Shown here piece by piece: positions 24,476 to 37,136 of a stretch of DNA of 64,000 nt (position 1 is its first letter; each line of letters starts with the position of its first letter). Both the position numbers and the translations under genes were made by a program. The DNA comes from Thalassia testudinum (lineage: Eukaryota; Streptophyta; Magnoliopsida; Alismatales; Hydrocharitaceae). The DNA is taken from assembly GCA_037157565.1 (NCBI GenBank), contig JAZHRO010000013.1, positions 115,520,001 through 115,584,000 of the forward strand. The letters are read 5' to 3'. The notes beneath the pieces were generated by a model. It made no database searches. It worked only from the letters and a program-made list of their open reading frames with translations, and was not told where the DNA came from.

Positions 24476-24872
24476 TTGGCCGTCCATCTTCTATGTCTTG
24501 TAGATGGTGCCACGGATGTCGGATTGGATCGATTTTCATGTCGGGTTGCGATCGTCGATCCGAACCCATCCGTGCAGTCAAATTTGTCATCTGAAGTATG
24601 GATTTACACCATCTTGGCCCTTGATCTCTAATCTTCCTCAGATTATATCTGATGCTATGGAAGTCCGATCAGGGGGATCTTCAATCTGAGGCCTCGGTTA
24701 AATGTCTCCCTGTCGCTAGCCACCAAGAAGAAGAAATTACTATATAGTTTGTACAATTTGACCTAAATGCATGATGGTACATGTTATGTAATATTTACAA
24801 TGCATGATGCTTATATGATACTAAGAACATGTATTAATAGATATTTTTGGCTATTCAGATGTATGAACATCA

Positions 24873-26247
24873 CACCCCCATGGCTATCTTTTGCAAGTCC
24901 CCAGCAAAAACTATATACTATTTATAAAAGAATTAGGTTAGATTTCCTGGGCAAAAGTTATTCAACACTAGGAGATTTTTACTAAGGACTTGAACTATAA
25001 AGACACAATAGCACCCGTGTGTCTGCCAAAATGCAGACCACCTCAAGTCATCGCCTTATTCAAAGGATGATCTTTTTCTTCTTTTCTCTTTTTTTTTTTG
25101 GATTTTTGAGTTTAGGGTTTTGAAGTAGCTTTCTACGGTCACTCAACCCACCCAAGACTCGAAGAGAACCCTAAGTTCTAACCATCCTTATGTGTGAAAT
25201 GTGATGGACTCACTGATTGACGATTAGAATGGACTTCGGGTTTTTATACCTTTAGGTGACCTTGAAAAGAAATTCTGTCTAAAGGTGTATCTATTCGATT
25301 GGTAGCTTTCTTCCTATTTTTATTTTTATGGGATCAACACAAGGGAGAACCTAGTGTATATCTCCCCAGCTTATTCTACTTCTCCACTTCTTCTTAAGTA
25401 TTCTGGAATTATACATGCATTTCCTGAGTTGGATTTTGGACAACCTACCAATGGCTATTACCCACGATAACTTACCAGCCAAACTCGTGCAGTGAGGTGT
25501 GGCTTATTTCTTTTTTCCTTTTCTTGTTGGATATTTTTCTATTTCTTTCTTTTTTTCTAAGTAGGTGGTTTCCTTGATCTAAGATTTACCTAAAGGCAGT
25601 AGGAAAAGAATGATCGTGTGACTGGGCTCTGGACAACCTACCAATGGGCTGTTACCCACGATAACTTGCCAGCCATACCACCTTAGAAGGTTCATTAGCT
25701 ACCTAATTACCGTTAAAATCTCTGAAAAGTGAGTCAGTGCAAATAGTGTGTAGATCTTAGACTTAAAATTCTCTCAAATCAGAGGGCGGGTTGATAAGTT
25801 GTGTGCTTATCACCCCGACTTATTTAACCAAATTGAAGTAAATTCAGAGTGGTGAGGACTCGATAAATAAATCCACATTTTAGTGGACACCTAGGCTGAT
25901 TTAGTCCAAAGACCTGAAGGGTCTAAGTGTTCAGATCCTATTATATTATTCCCTAAGGTTGAAAAATCCTAATGCCAAATTATTCTTTCCTAATTCAAAT
26001 TTTTTTTACTAAAGAGAAAAATAAGTAGAATTTACAAGAATTCCACGGAGCTGACAAAATGATTCAGAAATGAATCCACCCCCATGCCTAGCTGATGCAA
26101 TGTCCTCATTGAAAATAAAATGCATGAGAAGTAGGGTAGAATGAAGAAAATATCACCTGTATTCCATGATACTCGGGTCAGCTCTGAGTCATACTGTACA
26201 AGTGCTGAGTTTAATGCCATCAACTAAGAAAAGTTCAGCTAAATAAA
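24873..26247 (-). other. 3' UTR of element C
   Basis: This non-coding region lies between integrase and the polypurine tract. It contains the duplicated GGCTGGCAAGTT module (25438-25487 and 25622-25678, reverse strand). It also has the CAATGAGGACATTG...AGGCATGGGGG motif (about 26078-26120, reverse strand) that follows the last ORF in A, B and D. Confidence 0.65.
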
Positions 26248-27726
26248 TCATATTAAGGTTAAAGCAACCTTATCGGAGACGAGTTCTAGAATAACACGGT
26301 CAACATAAGGTTTTAGACGTTGTCTGTTGACCTTAAAAGAATTACTCGTCTTTGGGTCAGAGATCTCAACGGTTCCGTTGGGAAATATTCGATCGATGAT
26401 GAACGGGCCATCCCACTTTGACCTAGGCTTGCCAAGAAAGAGCTTAAGTCGAGAATCAAAGAGCCAGACCTTCTGGTTTGGCTCAAAGCTCTTGCGGGAA
26501 ATCAGTTGGTCATGAAGAGCTTTGGTCCGAGCCTTATAGATATTGGAATTCTCGTACGCATCATTTTTAAGCTCCTCCAACTTAGATAGTTGGAGCTTCT
26601 TGGTCTTTCCGGCTAAACTTAAATCAAAGTTGCATTTCTTGATCACCTAGAATGCTCGATGTTCAATCTCTATAGGTAAATGGCATGCCTTTCCATACAC
26701 CAAACGAAACGGTGACATGCCGATAGGCATTTTGTACGCCGTACGGTAGGCTCAAAGAGCGTCCTCAGGCTTTTGAGTCCAATCTTTTCGATCAGGCCTA
26801 ATTGTCTTTTGCAGGATGTTCTTAATCTCCTGATTGGAGATCTCAGCCTGTCTGTTCGTCTGGGGATGGTAAGGTGTGGGGTTCTATGATTTACCTTGTA
26901 TTTTTCCAGAAAACTACGGAATTGGGCATTTGTGAAGTGAGTACCACCATCACTAATGATAGCCCTCAGAATCCCAAACCGATTGAAGATGTTCTTTTTG
27001 ACGAAATCAATGACCACTTTCTGGTCATTGGTTTAGGTGGGAATAGCCTCGATCCACTTGGACACGTAATCAACAGCAACAAGAATATACTGGTGTTCAA
27101 ATGAAGGGAGGAAGGGTCTCATGAAATCGATGCCCCAACCATTGAAGATTTCAATGAGAAGGATTGGATTTAAAGGCATCATATCTCTCTTGGTTATGCT
27201 CCCAAGTGCCTGGCATTGGGAACACGACCTCGAGAACTCTTGGGCATCCTTGAATAAAGATGACCAATAGAATCCAGATTGCAATATTTTTGCAGCCATC
27301 TTTCTCCCGGAGAAATGTCCACCACACACAGATGCATGGTAGAACTCAAGTATACTTTGAAATTCATTCTCCGGAACACATCGGTGAATAATCTGATCAG
27401 AGCTGATGCGGTACAGTTCAGGATCCTCCTAGAAGTAATATTTAGCCTCAGATTTGAGTCTATCTCATTGTTGCTTGGTCCAATCCTGAGTGATTTGACC
27501 AACGGCCAAATAGTTTACTATGTTTGCAAACCACAGGGTTTGGACACCTGACATTGCAAGAATAGTGTCATCCGGAAAAGTATCAGCAATCGAAATATCT
27601 ATGCGAGGAGAATCACTTAGAAGTCTCAAAAGATGATCCGCCACCACATTTTGTGCCTCGGATTTATCTTTGATATCAAGATCGAATTCTTGAAGCATAA
27701 GAATCCATCGAATGAGCTGGGGTTTG
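26248..27726 (-). pseudogene. Element C RNase H end and integrase
   Basis: Coding on the minus strand from 27726 down. RNase H end: KPQLIRWILMLQEFDLDI and NVVADHLLRL. Integrase zinc-binding and core: H/C residues around SRSCSQCQALG, first Asp in GWGIDFMRPF (about 27120), second Asp in ISDGGTHF (about 26955), and catalytic Glu region [11 protein letters not shown] (about 26840). The C-terminal part (132 codons, 26646-26248) includes FEPNQKVWLFDSRLKLF and KSRWDGPF-like KWDGPFIIDRIF. At least two frameshifts break it. It joins 47993-48623 after removal of element B. Confidence 0.88.
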
Positions 27727-28733
27727 GCATCTGATGTACGCATTTTGCATGTTGAAATCGGGGTTTGGAGGAACCCGTCATTGTAGTCACAAAACTCGTT
27801 ATCAAATAAAATTTTACCGATACTCCAAGGGAGTCTTGAGTCAAACACAGGGAGGCGACATTCACTTTGTTTGAAAATCGCACTTCGTTTTATTTATTTT
27901 TGGTGTTTCAGGGTTTTTTTACCTTTTTTCATTTATTTTTATAAAGAAAGAAAATGATATGGATCACAATGGAGATAGAAGTAAATATGATATATATTGC
28001 ACAAATATTTATTACAATAATCTAGAAAGCATAAAAAAAGCGAGGTGAGAAGGAATCTCCTGAATCGGCAGTTCGGCGAGATGATGGTGCCTGGCGGAAG
28101 CTTGGATGAAGGAGGTGAGGAGCGGGATGACGGAGGTGAGATGCAGGAGGACGTTGGGTAGAGGAAAGCTTCAGCATGGCTCCAGAATGGAGGTGAGGAG
28201 GTGGAGATGATCTGCTACCGGAATGGAGGTGAGAGGACGGCTCCAAGGTGACTTATGAATGGTGATGGGAAGATGGAGGAGTATTTGGTGGGGCAGAAGT
28301 TTGTTACACTAATAGGAGCCTTGGGAGCTTGAGAGTAAGCTCTAACGGAGCGTTGGTAAGCTTGCTAGAGCTTAGGAGTAGAGTAGATAGAGATACCTTG
28401 TAAGGGGGTGTAGGCGTTTATATAGTGGATGAGAGAAATCTAGAATAGGCATAAGACCAATAGCGACCTCCAGGACGTCGCTGTAGGTCCAGCCCAAGTG
28501 TCACTATAGCCAGCTCACGCTCGCTCATGCACGCAGTTGTCCTTATGCTTACAAGCAATTAGTGATGGTTGTAAGCATCACTATAAAGGCTCGCCAGGCT
28601 GTCACTGAAGGTAGGCGCCTCTCTTGAAATTTGAATCGTGCGCCCTGTGTGCGGAGCGACGTTGACCACTTGATCAAGATCGAGTGATATAATTTGCTGA
28701 GGTGGGCGTAGGCGCAGCAGATCAGGAGTCAAA

Positions 28734-28777
28734 CTCGCATCTTACGTCTGCGGAGAGAGTGCCTCACTGTTTGGCCA
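28734..28777 (-). promoter_or_regulatory. tRNA-like module in B 3' LTR
   Basis: A-box-like TGGCCAAACAGTGAGGC (from 28777) and B-box-like GTTTGACTCC (from 28734) are 43 nt apart on the coding strand. GCC and GGC can pair as a D-stem. Confidence 0.55.
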
Positions 28778-28914
28778 AGGTGCTCTTTTGGTCAAGTGGA
28801 GGATGCTGCTATCACGCGGTTAGGGCGCCCCTCAGCCATTGGATTGAGATCCAACGGTAGAGATCTCTCCATGCGTGAATGCTGGGGTGCCTGCGGTTCG
28901 TGTTGGGTGGTCTA

Positions 28915-28936
28915 GATGGCGCCACGTGGTGTCATC
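28915..28936. promoter_or_regulatory. G-box palindrome in B 3' LTR
   Basis: The CCACGTGG core is intact; the outer arms have mismatches (GATGGCG and TGTCATC). Confidence 0.6.
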
Positions 28937-29229
28937 TGGGTCGTCCATCTTCTTCTTGTAGAGGGTGCTACGGAGCTCTGATCGGGGTGATTTTCACATT
29001 GGTAGATTGCGATCGTCACTCTAGATTCATCCGTGTGGTCGGATTCTTCATCCAAAGCTTGTAAAGATGTCGCATTACCTCCTGACCATGTAAAATGGAA
29101 GAATTTATGTACAACTATCCTAAATGCCATGCAATGGATGTTATGCAGTATTTATAGCATGATATGCAATGCTAAGCCTAGGAACTATCATAAATAAGCA
29201 TTTTATCATGAATTCATGTGTGTTTATCA

Positions 29230-30607
29230 TACCCCCATGCTTACTTTTTGCTAGTCCCTAGCAAAATTAACCTAAATGCTATGTATAAAAGTAGAATCGG
29301 GATTCGATTATTTAGGAAAAATTCGTCGATTGCTCTAGAAAATCTCAACCCCAAGACCTAATTACAAAAACTCAACAGTGCTCGGGTGTCTACCAGAATG
29401 CAGACCATCCAAGCCCTTGCCTTATTTAAAAAGAGAAGATACATAATTTTTTTTCTTGTTTTTCTTCTTTCTAATTTTTATATTTTTTTTTGTACTTTTG
29501 GAGTTTGAGAGTTTTGGGATAACTTTTTTCGGCTACCCGACCTGTCCGAAACTTGAAAAGGACTCTAAGTGCTAAGCATCTAGTCAAAAGAGTGAAAGAC
29601 TCATTAAGCGACCCTTAAAATGGACTTCAGGTTTCTATGACCCTAGGTGACCTTGCCTAGAGTTATCTTTTCGAATGGTAGCTTTCTCCCTACTTCTTTT
29701 ATTTATGGGGTCAATACAAGGGCGAACCCAGTGTATATCTCCCCGGTTTATTCTACTTCCCCGCTTCTTCCCTAAGTGTTTTGGGAATTACTGTGCATTT
29801 TTGTGAACTGGGCTTTGACAACCAGCCAATGGGGTGTTACCCACGGTAACTTGCCAGCCATACTCGTGCAGTGAAATGTGGTTTTATTTGTTTATTTATT
29901 TTCTCATTTTTCTATTTTTTTCTTTTCTCTTCTTTTTTTTTCCTAAGTAGGTGGCTTCATTGATCTAAGATTTACCTAAAGGCAATACGAAGAAAATGAT
30001 CTTATGTCTGGGCTTTAGACAACCAGCCGATGAGTTGTTATCATCGACAACTTACCAGCCATACCATCCTAGATAGTTCATTAGCTACCCAATTTTCGAA
30101 GAAACCGTCGAAAAGTGAGTCAGTTCAAAAAGTGTGTAGATGCTTAGGCTTAAAGTCCCCTTAAATCAGAGGGCGAGTTGATAAATCGTATACTTATCAC
30201 CCTAATTTATTGATGAATTAAAATAGAATTACTTGGCAAGGACTCGAGACTAAGTTCACATTCAAGTGGACACTTGGGCTAATTAAGCCCGAAGACCTGA
30301 AGAGTCTAAGTATTCAGGTCCCAAAGTATCAATTCCTAAAGTTTACAACTCATAATGCCTAAGTTTTCATCTCCTAATTCTTTTTTTTTTAAGATGAAAA
30401 ATAGGAAATTACTGTTACGGTTGACCAACAGATTCATAAGAAATATCCGCCCCCCATGCTTAGCTAATGCAATGTCCTCATTGTTAAAAATGAAAGCATG
30501 CAGGAGAGTAGAAGTGGAAGAATAGCACTTGGTTTCTGTGAGATTCAAGTCAGCTTGGAACAGTCTTTATACGTGCTGAGTTTAATGCCTTCAGCTAGGC
30601 GAGGTCC
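29230..30607 (-). other. 3' UTR of element B
   Basis: This non-coding region contains two copies of the GGCTGGCAAGTT module (29808-29867 and 30008-30064, reverse strand) and the AATGAGGACATTG...AGCATGGGGGG motif (about 30450-30485, reverse strand), as in element C. Confidence 0.65.
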
Positions 30608-31240
30608 TCAATAAAAAAAATAACTAACATTGAGGCTGCAATAACACAGTTTTCGAGCCCCTAGATATGGGTCCCAGAGAGTAAAAATGGGCTTGCCAAA
30701 GAGATGATCAATGAAAGTGGCAAGCTGATGGTGCAGGGAGAGCCCAAATGGTCTCCAATAGGAGTTTTGTTGATTCATTACAGAGGAGGTGTGGGTGGAT
30801 ATAGAATTTGTGCAATAGTTAGGTGAAAAAGGATGATGAGGGTTTGGTGATGAGTTGGGGGTTTGTAGGTACTCTAAAATATCTAACATTTGAAGAGTTT
30901 CTCCCCAAAGTTCAATTTCATCCTCACAATTTGGGTGCTTAATCCAACCATCCTGATCTTCATGATTCCCACCCAAATGTTGAACCTTAAACTCTAAAAA
31001 TTCAGGATGAGAACATTGTTGGGATTTAACTTGATCATGTGAATCATCCAACAAATTTCCAAATTCATAAATTTCTTCCTCATCCCGGGTTGCCACAATT
31101 TGTTGTATGTCTTTGTTATCCTCAATTATCCCTGCAACCGTGTGATTTTCTTCCTGAGTTTGGGTTGAGTTGGCCCTTAAAAGGTTATCTAAGGTATGTA
31201 TGGCCATTACCTCCTCTATTCTGCCAAGCTCCTCCATCAA
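30608..31240 (-). pseudogene. Element B 3' ORF with the HHQLA domain
   Basis: A 210-codon frame follows the protease directly, where RT would be expected. Its N-terminal part is acidic and unassigned. Its last 60 or so residues contain FGLSLHHQLATFIDHLFGK then a Pro-Ile-Phe and a DPYLGARKL segment. This matches the C-terminal domain of the unknown ORF in D (FGITLHH split from QLANI by G1) and A (AIGIHHQLANILGCLFSRS). No RT, RNase H or integrase motif is present between protease and 3' UTR. B therefore seems to have lost most of pol and kept this 3' domain. Function unknown. Confidence 0.6.
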
Positions 31241-31879
31241 ACCATGCTTAATTTTATCCTTCTTTGAGATCTCAAAAATATTAAATCAATTTGTTTTATT
31301 CCCCGAGGCCATTTCTATATTTCCCGATTCACAATCAATCCTTGCCTTGGCGGTAGCCAAGAAAGGTCTTCCCAAAATAATTAGGGTGTGGTTGAGCTAT
31401 TTTGGTGCTTCCATGTCCAGGACCATAAAATAAGCAAGGTAATGCAAATCATTAACCTTGACTAAATCATCCTCTAAAATACCCCTTGGTTTTGTAATGG
31501 ATCTATCAGCTAACTGCAAAGTTATGTTAGTGTGTTTCAGGTAGCCTAGACCCAATTCCATGTGCAGTGAGGTGGGGATCACATTAATGGAAGCGTCCAA
31601 GTCAAGAAGGGCCCGGTCAGAAGTGATGTTTCCTATTGTGTAGGAAATCAACAGGGCTCCCGAGTCCTGCTTCTTAAGAGGTAGCTTGTTTAAGATCAGT
31701 GTGCTTGTGTTATCAGACAAGACTACTCTCCTAATGTCTTCAGATTTCGCTCTACACTTTGCTTTATATGAATTCAGTAAACCTATGGCATAGGCAGGGA
31801 TTGATCCGATAGCTGCAAGGAGTAAAATGATTGTAAATTTGAAAGCCTGAAGTAAGGACATCCTTTCCTCCAATTTCAC
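31241..31879 (-). pseudogene. Element B aspartic protease region
   Basis: The minus-strand frame 31879-31397 matches the element C protease (52318-53250): the leading LILNKLPLKKQDSGALLISY segment, then the active site and the LGYLKHTNITLQLADRSITKPRG block. The catalytic motif reads DLDAS where C has DLGAS; the replaced Gly normally follows the catalytic Asp, so the enzyme is probably inactive. A stop at 31397 and frame loss below it end the domain early. Confidence 0.8.
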
Positions 31880-33698
31880 CTCTGACTTTTTCTATTTGCC
31901 CATACAAAAACAACATACTCCCAAATCAGACTCTGATGTTTTGTTGATCACATTCTTAGTTGGGAGTTTGGAATTCTTGCTACGGGGCCTAATGGTGTTG
32001 ACATGGGGTTGGGTAGGCCCCTTGTGTCTACTACCACTCCTCAAGGTGATGGTGTTTGCAGTGGCAAAATGCTATTGGTTAGTGCCTTGGGGAGGGTTGG
32101 GCAAAACAGGAGGCTTTCGATTGATTATGGTAGGAACTTGGTTCACTCTGGGAGGGACTAGGGTAGCTTGATAGATAGAATGAGCTTGAGCATATAACTC
32201 CCCATTATTACTAAACCCTTGAGACCCAGCGCCTTGATTTTGTACATTCCATGGGTTTAGTACAAGTTGTGATGGTATTGATCCGGGGTGTCGGTTGTTT
32301 GCACCAAGTTCGGATTGCAAGGTATCCAGCGAAGTTTTCATTTGTTTCATAAGCTGGAGCATTGACCCTTGCATTTCTACCATCTTCAGCTTTAAATCAG
32401 CCTGCTCGGTGGGTTGTTGATCATTCCACATGGACTGATTAACCTGATTCAAGGGAAACTGAGTATATACATGACCCTGACCCATTGGTTTTTGCGGTAC
32501 ATAGTTGTTGGGTTGATATTGGATCTGCTACCCCTGATCTTTCCAAGAGAAGTTAGGGTGATTTTTCCAACCAGAATTGTAGGAATTCGAGTAAGGGTTG
32601 GCCCTAACATTTTCCTGCATAGCATGAACATCCTTATAAGATGAGGATGAAGAAGGATCAGAAAAATTGGGATCAAAGGCCCCAGTTTGGAACCTATAAG
32701 GTTTCGAGAAGAGCTGGCCCGAAGGTCGGGCTGACTCTAGCTAGTTCACAAACTCCCGTCCCGTAGGGGCTTGCGAAGAATGGAATCCCAATCCCTGGGA
32801 TTGAGTGGATATAGAAAAATTAGAGTTTCCAGACATCCACTCTTCCATTCATTTAGCAACCAGATCCATCTTATCTAATCTATTGCAAATCAATTTCATA
32901 TCAGATATATGAGAATCTTGGACCTCATTGGCATTTGATCTAGTTTGTTGGGATTGGTTGAAGGTTTCCATGGAGGCATGGTTTAAAGAGTTTTCACTCA
33001 TTTCCTCAAACAAATCATATGCACTATCTGCGCCTTTGTTGAGGAAATTGACTCCGCAAGAAGTATTCACATGATTACGAAGTTGATCATTCAACCTGTG
33101 ATAAAAATCTGCACAAGTTGCCATTTAGGAACCTCGTGGTGTGGACACTTCCTCAACAGATCCTGGAATCTCTCCCATGCCCATGAAACGGTTCCCCCTA
33201 TCATTGGGCAAAAGTGGTAATTGCCCGTTGCAACGCATTGGTTCACCCAATTGGGAAGAATTTCTTCAGGAAGGTCGATTTCAAAGCTGTCTAGGTAGCA
33301 ATCGGTCTTCCAATGGTATGATACCAATGTGCGGCTTTATCCCTAAGTGAATGGGAGAAAAGACTCATGAGCATCTGTTCTTCATCCACATTCTGCGATT
33401 TGGTGGTCTGAACCAGAGTGATCAAGTCCTCCAAATGTTGGAATGGGTCCTCTGAGCCAAGCCCTTGAAAGTGTTTAATTAGACTCAAAACCTAGGGCTT
33501 GATCTCAACATCACTGGCGGGGATCACAATGCCGGGATGATCCTCATAATTTGAAGCATCATAAAAATCCTTCAAAGGCCGAGCACCCTGACCATTCATT
33601 CGTTGGAAGAATTGCTGTATCTGCTGCAATTCTTCCAACAGCCTCTGAATCAGCTCCTACTGGTTCAGGGGTGGGGGAGGTGGTTGTTGATCAGCCAT
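31880..33698 (-). pseudogene. Element B gag
   Basis: The frame starts MADQQPPPPP at 33698 and continues with many stops and shifts. Recognisable blocks are ARPLKDFYDASNYED, HFQGLGSEDPFQHLEDL, SLRDKAAHWYHTIGRP, LPNWVNQ and a KWQLVQIFITGLNDQLRNHV segment, the core of the retrotransposon gag family of Athila/Tat elements. Gln/Asn-rich sequence follows (MGQGHVYTQ and LQLMKQMKTSLDTLQ). It is homologous to element C gag at 53250-55060. Capsid role; broken here. Confidence 0.85.
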
Positions 33699-33982
33699 GG
33701 GATCTGCTTGGCTATAGCTCAACCTCCGCCTTCGAGAATGGTCTAAAGGTCCTTTCAATCTAGGGTTCAATGACCTCCTTCCACTGGAAGGAAGTCAGAA
33801 GGACGGGGAAGAGAAGGAGCCCTGCAGCGCAAAAATACAAGCTTGTCCTTAGGTTGGGTAGCCTAAAGGTCTACAAACTCTTAGAATCCATCCTAAGAGT
33901 ATGGATGATTTACTCTACTTATCTCCAAGCAATCCAACCAGTTAGAAGGAGGGACTGGGGAGAAGGTTCTTCCTTTGGCTTG

Positions 33983-35825
33983 TGATTAGCCCATATTTGT
34001 GGGCTATTAAGTATTTAAGTGTCTAGACATTAAGTTAATTTTAACATTTAGATAGCATATATTAGGATGTAAATAAATTAATTCATATTTTTAGCTTAAG
34101 TGCATAATTCATGCATTTAGAATTAACCTAGGGTTGCATACATTTAATTAGTTAATTAATTAGGTGCACTATTTTAATTAACATAGAAGTTAAGGAGTTA
34201 TGTATAAATAACCCTAATTATTTTATTATTTTATTCTTCTTTTCCTTTGCACAGGTAACTCCTCTGTCTCCGCCTCCTCCTCCTACGCATCACATTGATT
34301 CTACGGTGTTTTGACTTTCAAATTTGTGTAGCCGTGGCTACAAAAGAGAAGGAAGAGCTGCTGTTGAGGGGGAGGCCACCACCCATTCCACCACCGTGGG
34401 CCTCCACGGCCAAGCTCCGTCATACTGTGGGCCGGCAGGGTGACAGACCACCACGCCAAGAGGATGGACTTGACCACCACCGTGCACGAGCTCCTTGAAT
34501 ATCGCCTACTGTGAGTGCATCTACTGATGGACGATTTGTTACCATAGTCATCAACCATCACCAGCAGCCACCTCCATCTTCTTCCCCATTCTCTATTTTT
34601 CCTCCACTTCACCAAAAAGAACCCAAGAACCTCGCCACACCCGCTGCAGCACAAAGAGCTACAACTCCTCTTGCCCGCACCTCAACCCTACCAAGCACGC
34701 CTGCCCTCCGCATGCCCTCACCTCAGCCAACGTACAAGCCAGCACTTGCACACCCTCGCCTGTGCGCTAGTAGCTCCCTGCTCCATCAGACCGCACCCGC
34801 GTGCCCTTGTGGCCTGCAGAGCGCCCTCTAGTAACGCCTGCAACTGCCCAGCGCCCCTGCTTCAGACCTCCTCGCGCCTCCCTGCAGCACCTGTAGCTGA
34901 CGCCATCAGACTCCACCGTGCACCATTGCCTAGTGCACGTTCTCTAGTGCACCCTCGCCTCGTGCCTGCAATCCCCATGCCTTCACCTCCACCCGCCCCT
35001 GCTGCAACGCCCACGTGTCGCCCACTGCAGCGCCTGCAACCGCACGACCACAAGACCCTGCGTGCCCACGCACCTATGCCTCCGCGTGCCTACAGCGCCC
35101 CTAGCACCCATGTGCCACGCCTCCTCGCACCTACAGCACGCGCGGCCAATAGCAGCAACCTCCACCTCTGCTGCTTCTCTCCTCCGTCCTGCCGACTCCG
35201 GCCATCTCGCAACTTGCCGTCGCCACCATTGCGGAGCCCTCGCTCCAGCCAATCTACGCCCTGAAGAGTTCCTCGAACAATCCTCTCTCCCATGCGTGAG
35301 GAGGAGAGAGGTAGAATCCTCTGTTTATGGTGGAGTTAATAATTACATTTCATGCCATTGCCACAAAATGAATTTTGATTTATGATTATTTTATTATGGT
35401 GAACTTATGCCTTAATGCTCATGCTTCTAGATAATTATTAAACCTTATTATTCATCTCTATGTGCATTGAATTTAATTTTGAATGACATCATATGCATGC
35501 AAGTGAATAGTACATGGCATACTCTTGCACATGTATAATTTTCTGATGTAAAAATTACATTCACACCCCTTGACTTCTCCATAAATTTAAGGTTTACTTT
35601 CAGAGCTATACAGGCATTGTTTGATCTGGCGAATAGTTTAGCGAACTTGATTTTGACCTAATTGTGAGTTTAAATAAGTCATTGCCTCCCTGTGGACACG
35701 ACCCGCTCTTCTGTGAGTGGTTTAATTTTAATTTTAATTATTTTGTTAAGTGATTTTCTACCACTTTGATCCTACAACGACAAATCATCTTAATACATTA
35801 TTCAAAAGCGAAAATGGTCTTATCA
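33983..35825 (+). repeat. 5' LTR of element A
   Basis: The LTR begins TGATTAGCCC and ends GTCTTATCA, 1843 bp. A TATA box (TATAAATA) lies at about 34202. The GC-rich, CCA/GCA-rich middle (34500-35270) gives long Pro/Ala/Ser/His frames on both strands, but these look compositional. Confidence 0.92.
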
Positions 35826-35827
35826 AA

Positions 35828-35845
35828 TGGCGCCGTTGTCGGGGA
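35828..35845 (+). promoter_or_regulatory. Primer-binding site of element A (tRNA-Asp)
   Basis: TGGCGCCGTTGTCGGGGA lies two bases after the 5' LTR. Confidence 0.9.
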
Positions 35846-37136
35846 GGCAACAGGCTTAATTGAATCGCATTCATTCATTCATTCGTTCACATTGATTTAA
35901 ATTTTGAATCATATTTAACTCTGGATTTTTTTTTCTGATGCGAGTGCAACAATCTGCGACACACATTCTACGACTCGCAATCACACCAGCCATCGTCAGA
36001 GGCGACCCTTGACATCGCCAGAGGAGAAATTGTTCGAGCTACCTTGCGAGGAACTAGATCGCTAGGAGGGAAAGGACGAGGACGCGACGATCATCTCTGC
36101 ACATTTAGTTGCTAATTTGATTAGAGTAGGATTAAGGCTTTAGACTTAATTTTTCATTGCACATTTGGTTTGAAACCCTTGTTCTGGGGTACAGTTGAGG
36201 GGTTTGTTCCCGGATTTTATTTTAGGCCTGTGTTGGGTAATTTTTGGGAGCCTGTTCCTTTTTCTTTAGATTTAGGCTTTTAATTTATTTTGTGGATTGT
36301 TTACCTTTAATTTGCTTGTGCATAAGTAGCTAAAAAAAAACTAAAACAAAAATACGAGCTACTTGCTAGAAGCTGCTTGCCCTTAGGTCGAATCATTTAG
36401 GACTGAATGAGCAGCATCTAGATCTAATTCTTGTCTTGCATATTGCATGAAGAATGTTGGAATCAGGTATGCACTTCTAACTTTTCATTTCTACCTGTCA
36501 TGCAAATGCATTTGGATTAATTTCAAGACCACCTAATCTGTATTGAATAGATCTAACAGGTGGTCACATATTTTCTGGAAAAAGGACTAATTAAAGGAGG
36601 GACATTTTAAAAACCAAGGATTTGATTTTCAAACTTGGCGTGCGACTCAAAATTCAAAAATCTTTATGGTGTATGCACACTTATATCTCTTGCACCACGG
36701 CACGCGTTTATACACTCCTTAGGTTTCGAAATACTAGGACAAGAGCCCTCCTACAGTTGGATTCTGAAGTGTTTAGAACTTGAGATCAAAGGTTTTGTAA
36801 CTCCAAAGAGGGGGATACCCTGTCATGGATTTTTAGGGGTAGTTGAGAAGCACCGCGAAAGCACAGCTTCAAAGGAAGGCTTAGGCCTACTTGCATCCCT
36901 CGATCGTCCATCTTTGGAGTTGCTCTACCATTTGTGATTTAGGGAAGAACACCTAAGCTCCAACTAGGTCTTCTTAGGTGATTCGTAGGTCGACAATAAG
37001 AGCATAAATTGATTGAACAAATTGTATTGTCACCTACAATCTGACTTAAAATCAAAAGCCTAAATTGGGAAAGACCTAAAAAGTCCTTTTTGAATTGTGT
37101 TTTGCTTGGGGAATTCTGATTGAGGTGTATGTTAGA
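35846..37136 (+). other. 5' leader of element A
   Basis: Long leader, collinear with that of D: the shared block GGACTGAATGAGCAGCATC (about 36400-36418) is followed by a possible splice donor CAG/GTATGC (about 36466). A 100-codon frame (36635-36937) has no match in D's frames and is probably incidental. Confidence 0.55.

Larger units (their letters stand above)
18567..24872 (-). repeat. 3' LTR of element C, split by copia-1
   Basis: Parts 18567-19349 and 24027-24872 together make about 1.63 kb and match the C 5' LTR (56809 to about 58390) in order: ACTCATCGTTGTAGT, a TATA box (reverse strand, about 19207), a TTTAGTGAC-like block, the tRNA-like module and the G-box palindrome. The upstream end on the coding strand is TGATGTTCATAC, next to the polypurine tract CCATGGGGGTG (reverse strand). 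Confidence 0.78.
27732..29229 (-). repeat. 3' LTR of element B
   Basis: This 1498-bp LTR runs from TGATGTACGCATTTTGC to GTGTTTATCA, collinear with 43364-44779 plus 47915-47987. On the coding strand it has the G-box palindrome (28915-28936), the tRNA-like module (28734-28777), a TATATA promoter motif (about 28416) and the CTCCCTGTGTTTGACTC-type motif near its end (about 27836-27852). Confidence 0.88.

Noticed and set aside
34511..35385. Pro/Ala-rich frames up to 197 codons in A's 5' LTR
   Set aside because: The 3' LTR copy breaks the same frames. The openness is explained by low-stop GC-rich composition. It is listed only as a weak finding.
36635..36937. 100-codon frame in the A leader as a gene
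   Set aside because: It has no counterpart in the homologous leader of D and no recognisable motif.
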